Assembly (NCBI GenBank): GCA_001910725.1
Contig: MJGA01000013.1
Span: forward strand, 744,001 to 808,000
Length of the DNA: 64,000 nt
DNA from: Phanerodontia chrysosporium
Lineage: Eukaryota > Basidiomycota > Agaricomycetes > Polyporales > Phanerochaetaceae
Direction of reading: 5' to 3'
Notes under the pieces: model-generated
The model's input: the letters and a program-made list of their open reading frames with translations, nothing else
Databases searched by the model: none
Told to the model about the DNA's origin: nothing
Program-made: the position numbers and the translations under genes
Part shown: in pieces, positions 30,931-43,582 of the stretch
How positions within the stretch are numbered: the first letter of the stretch is position 1
Layout: every line of letters starts with the position of its first letter

Positions 30931-33900
30931 TTATGCCTTCTGCTGCGCAACAACGGTGTCCTTCTTCACTGTCTCGTTAGCTTTGGACGCCTTGGGAGCA
31001 GGCGGCGGGGCAGCCTTAGCAGTCGGAGGGACCTGGGGCTGGACGTCCAGCAGAGGGGTGGCGGGCATGCTCGACGCAGCCGTCGAAGTGGAGACGGATG
31101 GGCTCAGGGCAGGAGCCACAAGACCGCGCCCGTTTCCGTTGCCAACGCCATTGCCGTTCGCATGGACCGCGCCATTTCCATTACCCTTTGTAACGGAGCC
31201 ATTGACAGGAGTCACTGTGACCTTTTTCGTGATCGGAACTTGGGTCTGCGCTGAAGAAAATGGTAAGCGGACAGTAAGGGGCATCAAAGACATATGGCGT
31301 ACGTCTGAATTCGCACAAGAAACCGCTATGCTCCTTCCAAGCCTCAAGGTCAAGCATCTTTGGAGGGCTGGGATCTGCAGAGACATTGAGAAAGCAGAGT
31401 AAGGCAAGATTCCGACCGGCTCACCAATAACGAGATCCAGTTCACAGACGAAGTCGCCCTCCTAGTGAAGACAGGTTCCCTGAGCGCGACCTCCTGGATG
31501 CCCATCGTGCAATAGTTCCAATTCTGCTCGAGTGCTGACTTCAGTGTGGGAACAACCGCGTCGAACATCTTGACGTCCAGCGAGAAGTGCTGCTTATGCA
31601 GTTGTGCGACGTCCAAAGAGCATTGACCGGAGCACTGATCACGGTCGTACGACAGGACCGGGGGCACATGGGCGAAGCTGACTTTCAGAGCGCCAGAGCT
31701 AGCGTCGATAGTGACCGTCGCCGACCAAGAGAAAATCGTCTTGTTCCTATGCAAAGCAGTTAGTGGAGGCGTTGGCAGCGGACGCGCGGTATACTCACTT
31801 CCACTCCTCTTCGTTCGTCTTGCCATATACACGAATAGAAGATGTTCCCTCCACCGTGACAACCATACCGGCTGGGTTATACGCCGTAGGAACGCGCACG
31901 GTGTTACGGGTATAGCCTGCGAGCAACGATAAGCTGCTATCCAGCTTGAGGAAGAGGAGGGAGACTTACATTCCAGAGCATATTCTGTATTACCGCTGTT
32001 GAACGACTCCCCCCTGGACATATGCTTGTGTTTCCACTCATCGCGGTTCTGCCACTCGTACGTGAGGCTATTAGGCTCCTTGCTCGCGACCTGCGTCCAA
32101 CCGCAGCCACGAGCAACCGCAAGCGCTCCTCGCGCTCCGCCCAAGTCGTGAGGCTGACAGGCCACTGGCCATCCACGACGTCCTTCGTCTGCGGTACGAG
32201 CGTCGTGCGAGCATTGATCGCCTCGAGGTGACGCAGCACGCAACGCTCCAGGAAGGCGCGACGGGAGAGAGCGAGGGTGCCAACGGAGAACTTGCCAACG
32301 GGCAATAAGCCGAGAGTCCACCCGTCGATGAGAGCGGGCAACGGCCTGCCTGTGCACATGCCGTAGATCATGATTATTGGTGCCTCGACATTTTCACGGT
32401 CACGCAGCGAGGTCGACAAGGCGATACGACGCTTCGTAAGCACCTTGAAGTCAACGTCGGTGAAGGAGAAGAGGCTATTCGCGAACGCGCCAGTCGCCAT
32501 GCTGACGGTATGGAGAATGTGGTGGCCGTAGCTGGCGAAAGCGTCGAGGTACTTGAGAACATAGGCCTCGATCGTCTTTACTTTCTCCGCGTGGCCTCGG
32601 TCGTTTTCGAGAGCGGCGACGTCGCACAACCTCGGAATTAGGCGCACATCTGTAGAGGCTTCGTCAGACCAGGTGGCAAAACATGAGAACGCCGGAACGT
32701 ACGCTTAACGTCGAGAATGAGATGTCTGAGCGCAGCTACGACTTCCTCAAGTGTGGTCTCCGTCAACACCTGGCGTCGCTCCGTCCGCCACCATGTTTTC
32801 TTCACATACTCCTCAACGACCTGCTCGACATGTGTCTTGATGACCTGATGGCTCTCAAGTCTGAGATCAACTTCATACGCGAGAGTGACAGCTTCAAACG
32901 TGTATCTCTCGCATTCGCCCTTGTCGGATGCCGGTTCCCAGATGGACGGTAACCATGCTTTCAAACCCTGGGCTGACTTTCTAAGGCAACGGTCGGGTCA
33001 GTGATTATAGAACGAACACACTGTTCGACCTACTTCTTGACTGAGATATATCCTTCGGTTTCAATGAAGAGAACTGCCTTGCCCTTGGTAAGGAGGCGGA
33101 TCTTCAGGCCCGTAATGTTCAAGCGGAAAAGGTCGCTCTTGTCCTGGAAAATCGAAGCAAACCTGAGCCTCGACAAGAGCAAGCGGTTGATCGATGCCTC
33201 GGAGATGGCGATAACCTCGTCGAAACCGCTTTGGATACACATGCGCTGGATGCGCTCCATCCAGAGCATAGCGTAACCGCGCTGGCGGTGGTACTCAGTC
33301 TCGTCTTCGTTGGCACTGCTCCAGTCCTCGCTGTATTCCTCTGATTCTTGGAGGGCGGCGCCGCTGGAGCCAAGACAGAGGTGGAACGAATGGCTGACGA
33401 GAATGTCAAGATAGTCCATGCCGAGGAACTTGACAATGATGGCGATGTACTGCTCGGCGATGTTATCGATCTTCTCGCCGTAGTAGGAGTCCATGAGACA
33501 GTACCGCGCGGCTGAGCATCATCCTCAGTACAATGTTGGTAACAATGAAAGCGGTGCACGTACTCTCGAAATCGAGTTGGATCATGCCAGAATCATTTTC
33601 AAACACCTTGACTGTGAAGGCGATGGTCCAATCATGGAACTCAATGAGAGGGGTCGAGCTGAGTAATAGCGCCATTAGCATCGCAGCCCACGCAGTATGC
33701 GGATTACTTACTGCGTGTCGATCCGACCCTCTTTGAAAAATATGATATCCTTGAGGCGGAACTTCAGGATAACTTCTTGTGGGCAGAGAAGCTGGATGGT
33801 TGGAGCCTCAAAGTTGATGAAGAAGTGGGAGTTGATCTCCGAGCCGATGATCCAGTCCGTACAAACCGACGCCAAGCAGGTCTCCATACTACCCCAGTTA

Positions 33901-34809
33901 CCTGCGTGGAAGAAGGCGGACGCAATCATCCACTGGGCCTTGTAGAAGTGCGTGAGGACGTCGCAGTCGAATTTGTTGAGAAGCTTGACTTCGTGCTGTA
34001 TACTTCGCAGAAGACCGTCGATCTCGTGCGTACGAATGCGAGAGAAGTCGGACTTCGTGCGTTCTTTGTTGTTGTCGAAGTCGGGAAGATCGAAGAAGAC
34101 GTGTCTCCCACATGCTTTGAGGTATGCCAGGTAATGACTCATGTAGAACTTGAGAGCGTCACGGATCTCCGGACCCAGGGTGGAATCCGGGTTGAGCATA
34201 ATCAGCTTGGCCTCTGTAGACGATGAGCGCGCGGAGTGGAGAGATCGTTCGATCAACGTACCATCCACCTTCAGAACCTGTAGGTCGGCATACAGTTCAG
34301 CGCCGCTGTTGCCAATCCTGCTGTCTCGACCTTTGATACTGCTGCGGATGGTAGGGACATGGAATACAATCTCAAGCGAACTGATGTTGTGGTTGAGACT
34401 CCTACAAGGAAGCGTTCAGCGAGCGGGAATGCGTTGAGAAGAGGGATGCGTACGTTTTTGCCTTGCTCGAAGGCTTCTCCGCCTCCTTGACGTCGACGTT
34501 CAGATGACCAGTCTCTATCTTCAAGTGGAAGAAGGCAGAGTGGTTGCAAATGAACTTAAGCTCGGGTTTACCGAACTTGGCAGAGAAAAAGAGCTCTTCC
34601 ACCACCAAGGCGGGGTCCGCCTTGCGCGGGATGTAGTGGTATTCATACAGAGCCCGAATTGACCGACTCTTCTCGTACGCTGCGGACCTGAACTTGTAGG
34701 GGGCAGTCGCAGCGTGCGTGGCACATCTCTGGGCGTTTTCCCAGAGAGCGACAAGCTGAGCGTTGATGTAGTGACCGGAGAGCTCAGCGGTGTTGCCGTC
34801 GAGGCACAT
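30931..34809 (-). CDS. Large conserved-looking hypothetical protein, about 1136 residues
   Basis: Ten exons, minus strand: 34809-34454, 34401-33712, 33658-33564, 33511-33034, 32980-32703, 32649-31970, 31916-31799, 31746-31425, 31374-31303, 31250-30931. Introns are 50-53 nt with regular ends; phases agree once one base is added near 32101 and one near 31462. The protein alternates beta-rich and helical stretches (FFSAKFGKPELKFICNHSAF, SHYLAYLKACGRHVFFDLPD, IGLLPVGKFSVG-type TLGLLPVGKFSVGTLAL), then a beta-rich region with VTVEGTSSIRVYGKT and a Pro/Ala/Asn-rich tail. I see no signal peptide, transmembrane segment or catalytic motif, and recognise no family. Well-kept exons argue for a real gene under selection. 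Confidence 0.7.
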
Positions 34810-36369
34810 AACGAACAGGGAGAGTGGGAGGAGTGGGCAAAGGAGAGCGGTGGGCTGGAGAGCAGGCGGAATCTGGACGCAGTCCTATAAGAAGAGAAAT
34901 TATACTTCATCGGAAGGCAGCCGAGGCTTGCCCCGGACAGGTTTGACCCGACTCCACGACGGGTGGTACCTTTGTCCGCGACGGACTGTGCAGTCCTGGG
35001 AAACCCAAGCGCATCCTGATGCTACCAAAAATTCCCGTATTCACAAGCCGTCAGAGTTTTACACCCGTCGGTCTGTACCTGTTTACGTGAAACTACTGGC
35101 TACGCATTAGCGGCGACAATGAAAAGCGCGACCGCGAAAACTTACGTACTCCTCTAGAGAGACTGAAGAGATGAATTTCCAGGGCGCAGGAGGCCGCGGC
35201 ACGTAGCAAGTACCGCGCACTAGGCTTCCTCACCAAAACTCGTCCTTGCCTAGTCGGGTAGATTGCCGCGGCGCGGAAGCGTAGTTTCGGTGTCGATACG
35301 GGTGTTGAGGTTTTCCGACGACAGCTGACAGGGGAGCAAGGGCCCAGAGCCCCCACGTACACGCCAAAGTACGCGAAGAATGGCAACGAGGAGAGAACAT
35401 ATCCCGGAGACACAAGGGAAGGTCCATTCCAGCGCCTCAGCTGGCAGTTTGTGCCTTGACGGTGCCCTGAATGATCTACTACCGCCACTCGGCGTTTGCA
35501 GAGACTTCAGGCGGCGCTATGGACTGAAGACCACCATTTTGTGCAAGGGCATGCCTTTGCAGACGTGCAACGTGCTGTTTGCCATTCAGCGGACCATGAG
35601 AGTACGAAGAGTGCCGCACGAACCCATCTCGCAGGCGGAGAGAGGCTAGCCCGCGGCGGGCTGCTGCATTCTCAGGACCTGAATCGCTGACGGATGGCGA
35701 CTGTCGTATCACTCCAAAGCAACGTGGCTGTGAGAGTCAGGGATTGACCAGCGAACTGTGCTTCAAAGACCGCGAATGAAGCTCGGCGGGGTTAGAGACG
35801 TGGCAAGTCGGCGACGTTGTTTCTGAACCTTCTTTGCACTTCGCTAGCAACCTCGACCATCATGAGACCTATGCAACGTAATGGAGCTTAGAATTTTTTT
35901 CACAAAAGGCGGTAGACACGTACTGCAAAACATGTTACAGTTTCACAACAATCTCAGACTCGAACTTGAAGAGAAGATGAGAGGCAGGAGGCGGAGTGCG
36001 CTGTGGCGGCACGAGGGGTAAGCGCTCGTGAGTTGCCCGTGGCGCCAGCCGCCGCCCTGCTCAAACTCAGACGGTGACCACTCAAGAATTGCTTCAAGTC
36101 CGCTCAGAGCTCGTGTCAAACCCTTCATTGCTCAAGGCCGTCAGGGGGCGTCCGTATCGCCCCGAAGGGGTAACGTATCAGTGAATGTTACCGTCGGTAC
36201 TCGGCACAACTTGAATTTCAACCGTTGCGGAAGCGATAACCAGCGAGTTCTGGTCCTTACAGGTTATCCGCGCTGCTGTTATACTGATATGCAACTTCTG
36301 GGTATACCCAAAATTATATGATCAAGTATCCGAAGGTGTAAGACTGCTATTTCCGTGCCCGGGGGTGCT
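34810..36369. other. 1.56-kb gap without a supported gene
   Basis: Upstream flank of the large hypothetical gene and downstream flank of the zinc transporter, both on the minus strand. Short open frames here have no splice or family support. Confidence 0.5.
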
Positions 36370-38073
36370 TCAATCTGTTTCTTCATACTTCGGGAGGCGG
36401 AGGAGGTGCTGATGGCCTACGTTCAGTGATAGCCAGACTAACAGAGGGTATGACTCACGACAGCAAGCATTATCTGCGGCACACGTCTGATCAGGCGGGC
36501 AGAGAATCAGACAGCTACCGCTATCCGTCTGTCGCAATGAGTAAGCACATGGTCCCGTGCGAAGTGACTTGCGTTGGACTAACCTCAGAAATCTCGCTCG
36601 GAGAGGCGTTGCGGGGCTGGTACTCCGGCTGAATGGTGCTCGAGTGGATGCCGCGCTCATGGAGAACCTTGCGGATGTTCGCCGCGACTGGCATGAAGTC
36701 GTGCTTCCTGGATGCCATCACGTGCACGGAAGCGACAATTTTACTCTCGGACAACTGCCACACGTGCAGCTCGTGGAGAGAGAGCACGCCATCGACCGAA
36801 AGAATCGCGGAGCGGACCTCGTCGAGAGAGACTGTTGCTGGGACGCCTTGGAGGAGAATGGAGGACGTGCTCTTGACTGCGCGTGGGCGTCGGGTCAGAC
36901 TTGCCTGCGATGTTCATGAAGACGAGCGCACGTACCGAGAGGGAGCGCAGAGCTGAAGATAATGACCGTGATGACCAAACTGATCATGGGGTCGAAGTAA
37001 TACTTCCAGCTCCACTGCGTGAGCCAGATGACAAGCCCAGTCGCGATGACACCGACGTTCCCGAGGGCGTCCCCGAAGACGTGCAACACAAGAGCCTGCA
37101 TATTCATCGAGCCATGCCCGTGCCCGTGCCCGGCCGTTCCTAGAGCGCGCTCGTTTTGCTTCGCCTGTGCTGCGCTCTCGTCCGCAGTGCTCTCTGGACC
37201 GAGCAGCGGAGTGCGCTCGTCGGTATATCCGTTGCTTGTGCCCGGAGCCTCCGCGCGGGCGACTTCGTTGAGCGACTGGACCATGTACTGACGCGTAGCC
37301 GCAGGCAGGCCAAACATGGAGCTCCGGCTTGATTGGCTTCCGCTTCGACTGCGAGCCGCAGGCGTGTTTGTTGGAGACGAGTTGCCATGATCGTGCGCAT
37401 GGCTATGCTCTGCAGTGACAAATGAGGATGAGTTGGCGATAGAGCGTCAGCCGTACGCACCGTGGAAGAGGAGTAGCCCAACAATATTCGACGCCAATCC
37501 CAAAGAGCCCACTACCACGATGAGGAGAGGTTGGGATATCTCTGAGAGCTATCGTCAACGGCCTGTGCGGAGTCCATCGTCGTGATGCTCACCTGGAGTG
37601 GAGAAGAATCTCTCGATAGCTTCAAGGAAAATGGAGAAACAAAGTGCGAGGAGGAAGACTCCATTGACCAATGCTGCCAGGATCTCTGCACGATGCCAGC
37701 CATACGAATACTTCGAATCGACTCGGGGTTGATTTGTGAGCTAGAGATGGTGAAGGTATCAATCAGTTAGATCGGGCAAAGCACGATGAATCGATCGCAC
37801 TCTGATTGCATACAATGCGACTATTAAACTCAACACATCGCTAAGAGGCATATTAGCCCTCATTGGGAGAACGTTGCGCGATGAGGCGTACTTTAGCATA
37901 TGAAAGCTGTCTGCCACTAGGGCCAGCGAGCCGACGGCGTATCCTTGTATCGCAGACAAGATGAGTAAATGTCAACCTGCGTAGCGTGTAGTGTACTGAC
38001 CTCCAATTAGTTCAACAAAGAAGAAGACGACGTCTATGACGAGCAAGATGACGATGCGAGTAGTCCGCTTCAT
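36370..38073 (-). CDS. ZRC1: Zinc/cadmium CDF transporter (Zrc1/Cot1/ZnT1-like)
   Basis: Nine exons: 38073-38001, 37943-37892, 37840-37801, 37740-37593, 37541-37461, 37409-36936, 36876-36584, 36528-36459, 36416-36370; 425 residues. Cation diffusion facilitators move Zn2+ from cytosol into vacuole or secretory organelles against protons. Membrane helix 2 has the HxxxD-type metal site in SLALVADSFHML; helix 5 has HVFGDALGNVGV. A His-rich loop between helices 4 and 5 holds EHSHAHDHG and GHGHGHG. The C-terminal cytosolic domain includes VLSLHELHVWQLSES, and the end is Cys-rich (CLILCPP...CAADNACC), usual for fungal Zrc1. The last intron is only 42 nt. No frame problems. Confidence 0.93.
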
Positions 38074-39270
38074 CCTCGCAACGGATAGATTGGGGTATGC
38101 TGCTGTGCGGATGTGGTGGATTGTGAACAAACGTTGTCACACGACTTCGCGCATTTTAAAGGTGATGGATGTTGGCTGGAGTGCGCCGTTCTGCCGTCGA
38201 AAAGGTATCCGCCGGACCGTGATTCTCACTGCTACCGGACTGAATAATCCCTGTCAGTTTGACATCCGAGAGAAAGGTAAGGATGTGCCGATGGTGACAG
38301 GCGCCGTCCGACGACTATATAAACAGCCTTCCCTACAACCAGGGCCTTGCAGCCGTAGTATCACGGCGCGTTGCGTAGAGTCGACGTAGAAACAAGAGAA
38401 TCATTTTTGACTCGAGCAAGCCTTGAGGCGCGTTAGCAGCACGCACTCCCTCCCCGCTAGGCTGGACCGGATGAAAGCGCATTCCGCGGAGGACACGAGT
38501 CTCCTGTTACGTATCGTCGTTCCTAGACCGGGACTTTACTGCGCCTCGTGTTTGGGTATGTGGCAGGCTCTGAGTTGTACCTCTCACGGGAGCCACACGG
38601 AGTGGGGGCCTAGATAGCAGGCGAGGCGAGACGGCGAATCTCTGGGGCACAATCAGGGGGCGAACTGGAGTAAACAGGGATGAAAGCATTCACCTCCACG
38701 GAGAATTAGACTTTCTGTACTTCCGTCAGGGTTTGAGCCTGCGAATGCGTATGATCAGCGACCAAACCACTCATCGTAAGCATTCCGTGCTCTTGCGAAG
38801 ACCATGACAAGGCTCTAAGATCGCGGACTTGCTGCGTTGAGCTTGCTGAAAGTCGCTTGCTGCCGCGCCCGGCATGAACATCGTGCTCGGCAGGTCCCGA
38901 CACGGATTGATGCGCCTGATGCGCCTGTGATGCGCCTCGTCAGCGATGCAATTCACTGCAATAGGGACCTTCTACATCCGGACGTCGGTAGTCGCAACGT
39001 TCATTCATCAGGCTGCTTTACGAGGCAGCGAAGACGGTAGCAGAGGCATGTTGGTTGGCTGGCGGCATAGGTGCGTACGCTCTATGACTTCAGTATGACG
39101 TCTGCGGAACACTCACCGTTGGCGACTGTCTCGCTCTGCAGTCTGCCGTTGGAGATCATGGAGAATTTTCATGAATATTTCACGCACGTCCATATGTTAC
39201 GTCTACACAACTCCACGGCCCTCAAGACATAGGGCGACGGAGCGACCTATGTTGCCTGTCACTTTCCACA
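38074..39270. other. Divergent 1.2-kb promoter region
   Basis: Lies between the zinc transporter (minus) and the NADH dehydrogenase (plus). No gene or repeat seen. Confidence 0.5.
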
Positions 39271-42028
39271 ATGTTGCTGCAGCATGCGATTAGACGAACG
39301 ACGGCAGCGTCGTCGTTGATGCACTCGTTCAAGACCTTGAGACTTTATTCCAGTCGACCTTTCACTTCCACACTCTTCTTCAACGGTCAATGCAACACAT
39401 ACTTTTGCCGGCCTGTCGCGAACAACGCCGTTGCTCGTAGGGCATTCTCAACCACTCCGCCTCGTCCGGAACCTCTCAAGCCAAATGGCAGAGGCTGCCG
39501 CCCAGGGCCAGGACCGTAATCAAGTACACCGGATACGCCGCTGGATCCACTGTCGTTGGAGTCTTCGTTTTGACGAGCCTGATCTTGCTGCACGATGCGT
39601 TCACGTATAGGACGAAGGTGTGTGGTATCCACCCTGCCCCGCGCTGGCTCTTACGGCAGGCTGCCCATGATATGTCCCAGTATGTGGACGGGGTTCCCAC
39701 AGAGCCTCTCGCGTTGAATCCCGAACTAGGTGGCCCCAAGAACCTACCCGTTCTCCGGTCGTATCTGTCAGACGTTGAAGACCCACAGCAAGCGCAGATT
39801 CGTGAGAAGCCACGACTCGTGATCGTTGGTGGAGGCTGGGGGGTAAGCTCTGCCTCGTGGAGTGTGTATCTTCTTGCTCATGATTGTGCTGCATCTCAGG
39901 CTGTAAGCTTGCTGCAAACGTTGAAAGCAGAAGATTATCATGTCACGGTCGTGTCTCCGGAAACATATTACACGTTTACACCACTCCTGCCCTGTAAGCT
40001 GTTATTCCCTATGCTTACGTCGTAGTTGCTGACGCTCGTGTGCCATCCTCAGCTGCTGCTGTCGGAACTATCATGGTGCGGTCCCTGGTGGAGCCGCTGC
40101 GTAAGATAGTAGCACGATTGCGCGGGCACGTTTTGAACGCCAAAGTGAGTTTGCGCACATGTGTCTATTGTGCGGCTCTGAAACGCGTTCTTGTCTTCGC
40201 AGGCTGTTGACCTGGTCATGTCGGAAAAACTGTTGGAAGTCGAAGTAGTCAGCCCCGCGGGAAGCGGCCAGCGCGTTTACGTCCCGTGAGTCCAGCGGCC
40301 GAGACTCCAACATCTATAGCGCTAACCATTGCTCGCAGCTATGATGTGCTTGTTATCGCTTGCGGATCGACATCTGCAAGCCATGGTGTGAAAGGATTGG
40401 AGCATTGCTTCCAGCTGAAGACTATCGGCGATGCCCAGAGGATACGGCAGAGGGTCATCAGTACGTCCAGCGTGACCTGCCGGTTCCGTTTCTATGGCTC
40501 ACCTCGACTGCAGGCAACTTCGAGCTTGCCGCTCTGCCGACTACCTCCCCGATGAGCGGAAGAGACTCCTCAGTTTTGTTATATGTGGTGGCGGACCCAC
40601 TGGTGTCGAGACGGCTGCGGAAATATACGACTTATGCCAGGAGGACATCATTTCCTATGTATGCTTCGCCGGTATCCTCCTTGGCTCCACTGTTCACTGA
40701 CTAGCATCTTGCAGTATCCGAAAGTTTGCCGGAAGGACGTCAGCATCACCGTGATCCAAGGTCGCGACCACATCCTGAACACGTACTCTGAAGCCATTTC
40801 TCGTTACGCAGAAGAGAAGTTCAAACGTGAGGGCGTCACGGTTATTACGAACGCTAGGGTTCAGTCTGTGCACGAGGACCACGTGGAGTACACCACGAAG
40901 GATGAGAATGGCAGGACAATTGAGCATTCTATCCCGACGAACTTCGTGCTCTGGAGTACAGGTATAGCGATGAATCCATTCACTGCCAGGGTGTCGAGCC
41001 TACTGTAGGTTGTATTTCTGTAAGCCGCGTCCGCAGGTTATTGATGTAATTGTCAGGCCCAACCAGATGCATCGGAAAGCAATTGAAGTCGACGCTCATC
41101 TGAGAGTGAAGGGTGCACCGTCTGGCGAAGTGTACGCGATAGGGGACGCGAGCACTGTAAGTGGTCATCGTTGTCATCGTGGACCGTAGGGCGAGGTGCC
41201 CAAAGCTTCATAGATTGAGACGTCCGTCATCAGTCACCTCTTGGAACTTGTCGACCGGTCTGATTACGACAAGAATGGCAAAATTGACTTCGACGAATGG
41301 GAACATATGGGTGAGCTTTCTCGGACGGGTGGCCTGTCTCCTCGCCGTCATTGACCTATTTTACGCAGTGGCTGAGATTAAGAAGCGATTCCCCATGTCT
41401 GACGTTCATCTACAAGAGGTACTGGAATAGATCTACCCGTTGTTTTGTTTCGCCGTTCCTGACACTGGCTTGTTCAGGTCCGCGAGCTCTTTGACCTGTA
41501 TGACTCCGACGCAGACAACTCCCTGACGCTCAACGAGTTGGCCGTCCTCCTGCAAGAGATCGGCAATAAGATCACTGCCCTGCCGGCGACAGCTCAAGTT
41601 GCCTCCCAGGAGGGCAAGTACCTCGGCCGAAAGCTGCACAAGCGTGCGAAACGTGCCCGCGACGGGTACAGTGCGAAGGACATCGCGGACGAAGACGTGT
41701 CAGAGGCGTTCAAATATCAGCACCTGGGCTCCCTCGCATATATCGGCAACGCGGCCGTCTTCGACTTCCCGCGGTACACCATGATGGGCGGCCTCATCGC
41801 GATGTACCTCTGGCGTTCGATCTACTGGAGCGAGCAAGTCAGCTGGCGCACGCGTGCGCTGCTCATGATGGACTGGACTATCCGGTGAGTGCCTCTGCGT
41901 TTTGCCCATCCGAAAGCCTAGCTCACCTTTGCCATAGTGGTATATGGGGCCGAGACCTCTCCTTGCTCCGCGTCTCTCCAGAGAAAGACCTTGTCGCCGT
42001 CCTCAACCCACGCGACAAAGTTATTTGA
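39271..42028 (+). CDS. nde1: External alternative NADH:ubiquinone oxidoreductase with two EF hands
   Basis: Thirteen exons: 39271-39617, 39681-39842, 39900-39993, 40053-40144, 40203-40285, 40339-40460, 40514-40658, 40715-41004, 41057-41156, 41214-41310, 41369-41418, 41478-41884, 41938-42028; about 693 residues. Type II, rotenone-insensitive NADH dehydrogenases pass electrons from NADH to quinone without proton pumping. An Arg/Ser-rich presequence is followed by a hydrophobic stretch ([13 protein letters not shown]), then FAD loop VIVGGGWG and NADH loop [12 protein letters not shown] hands are [12 protein letters not shown] (about 41265-41300) and [12 protein letters not shown] (about 41503-41538), as in calcium-dependent Nde proteins. 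The C-terminus (RGIWGRDLS) is a membrane-contact helix. Single bases look lost at 39493-39494 and 40547-40550. Confidence 0.93.
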
Positions 42029-42322
42029 TTACATCATGGGCTAATAATTCCTAGACATATTGTACATAATGTATAGTAGAGCAGACTGCGGTCTTGCAGC
42101 TTCATGTAAACAGTGTGTAAAATAGGCAAAAGAATCAGTCGAAATTCGTTGGAGATATTGGCTTTTGGCGCTTATGGGACGACCTGCTCCTGAGTCGCGA
42201 CCTCCATCTCGACTGTCATTCATAATTCCTTCGCTCTTCATCACAGAAAGAGGAGCCTCATCCGCGAAGAGTATCTGCTGCTCCCCCGGAGACGCTTCTA
42301 GTTCAAAAGCTGTCGCAGCAAC

Positions 42323-43582
42323 ATGTCGCGTGGAAATCGCGAGATTACACAGGGCATTCTGAAGCACTCCATGCGCGAGAACTACTCGGAGCATGGTGTA
42401 GAGGAGGTACGCATCTTATGCTCTATATGTGCGAAATACTCACAACGTTCCCAGTATTACAGGAAAGTAGCATCGACCTACCGGAACCCCCACTTCCCAG
42501 GCGTAAAAACTGTCCTCTGGCTGTGGCTCAATAGGTGCGGTCTCCGGTCTCATCGAATGCTTTCGAGGACTTCATGTACAATCTCGCAGGCTATGGGCTA
42601 TGGAAGGCGAGCGTATTGGGCGGGGAGAATTTAATGTCTTCGATATGGCGTGTGGTCAGTGTGCCCGTCCTCGTGCGTGGCCTGTCGTCTCAAAGTGAAC
42701 GGGCGTAGGCAGGTGAGTCTCATCGTCCGGTTTCCTGTGAGTATCCGTGGAGTCAGATTATCTTCAGTGGCGAAGCAACACTTTCACTCATCGAATGGTG
42801 GCAATTTGGTCGGAAGGCGTACAACGCCTCACAATCATTGACCGCGAGCGTCCCTTCAACTCCGCGTCCTCAGGGAGCTCTAGGACAGCTGCAACCACCA
42901 CTCCTAGGGCCGGAGTTGACACGACCCAGTATATATGCAGCTGACCCCGTGCGTAACCCCTGTCGCTGTATGCACGCAACTCGGCTGATTAAGTACATCG
43001 GAGCAGTTCACGGCGGAGGCGTTCCATGCGCGGACGAACCTGCATAATTGCTCGGACTTGTCATTTAGGGATATCGCAGAAGGCCTGCTACCACCATCCC
43101 CGCTATCGTCTGTCAGGCCGTGACGCAAGACATTTCTCGAGAACCGAGCACAATGAAGCTGGAAATGACGATATGTTCGTTCGCTCTGCACCTAGTAGAG
43201 TCTCAATCAGAGCTATTTTCACTGTTGTGGGAGCTAAGGTACGTTTATTGCGGCCTTTGGCCCAGTATTTTTCACTGAAGTACATGCTTCCAGCACGAAA
43301 TGTCGGTGGCTCGTCGTAGTTGCGCCGCACAAGAAACCAGAAGTACGTGTCCAACGTATGCTGCATCATTAGATTCTGAACATAAACAGCTCAAGGAGGG
43401 TTGGGGTTGGATCAAATGGGACGTAGACTCCTGGGCTGAGACGCACATGAGTGATTCGAAGGGCGAGATATTGCGAGACCGGTGCGTACAGTGTGAGTAA
43501 GATAACAGAGGTTAAGCTAATGTCCGCGTATGCTAGAGTCCATTGCCGCGTGTATCGCAGTGTAAATGTCAACGACGAATAG
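42323..43582 (+). CDS. SAM-methyltransferase-like protein of basidiomycete type
   Basis: Eight exons: 42323-42406, 42455-42534, 42590-42658, 42768-42948, 43007-43238, 43294-43342, 43390-43481, 43537-43582; 277 residues. It begins with a conserved-looking helix (SMRENYSEHGVEEYYRKV..YRNPHFPG). Motif I of the Rossmann fold is VFDMACGHGEATLSLIEWW, split by a 109-nt intron. Later comes ICSFALHLVES (motif IV position) and WLVVVAPHKKPE (motif V/VI). This is the class I methyltransferase order, though the substrate is unknown and the glycine loop has His where Ser/Thr is common. One base seems lost at 43118-43119. Exon phases agree throughout. Confidence 0.75.
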
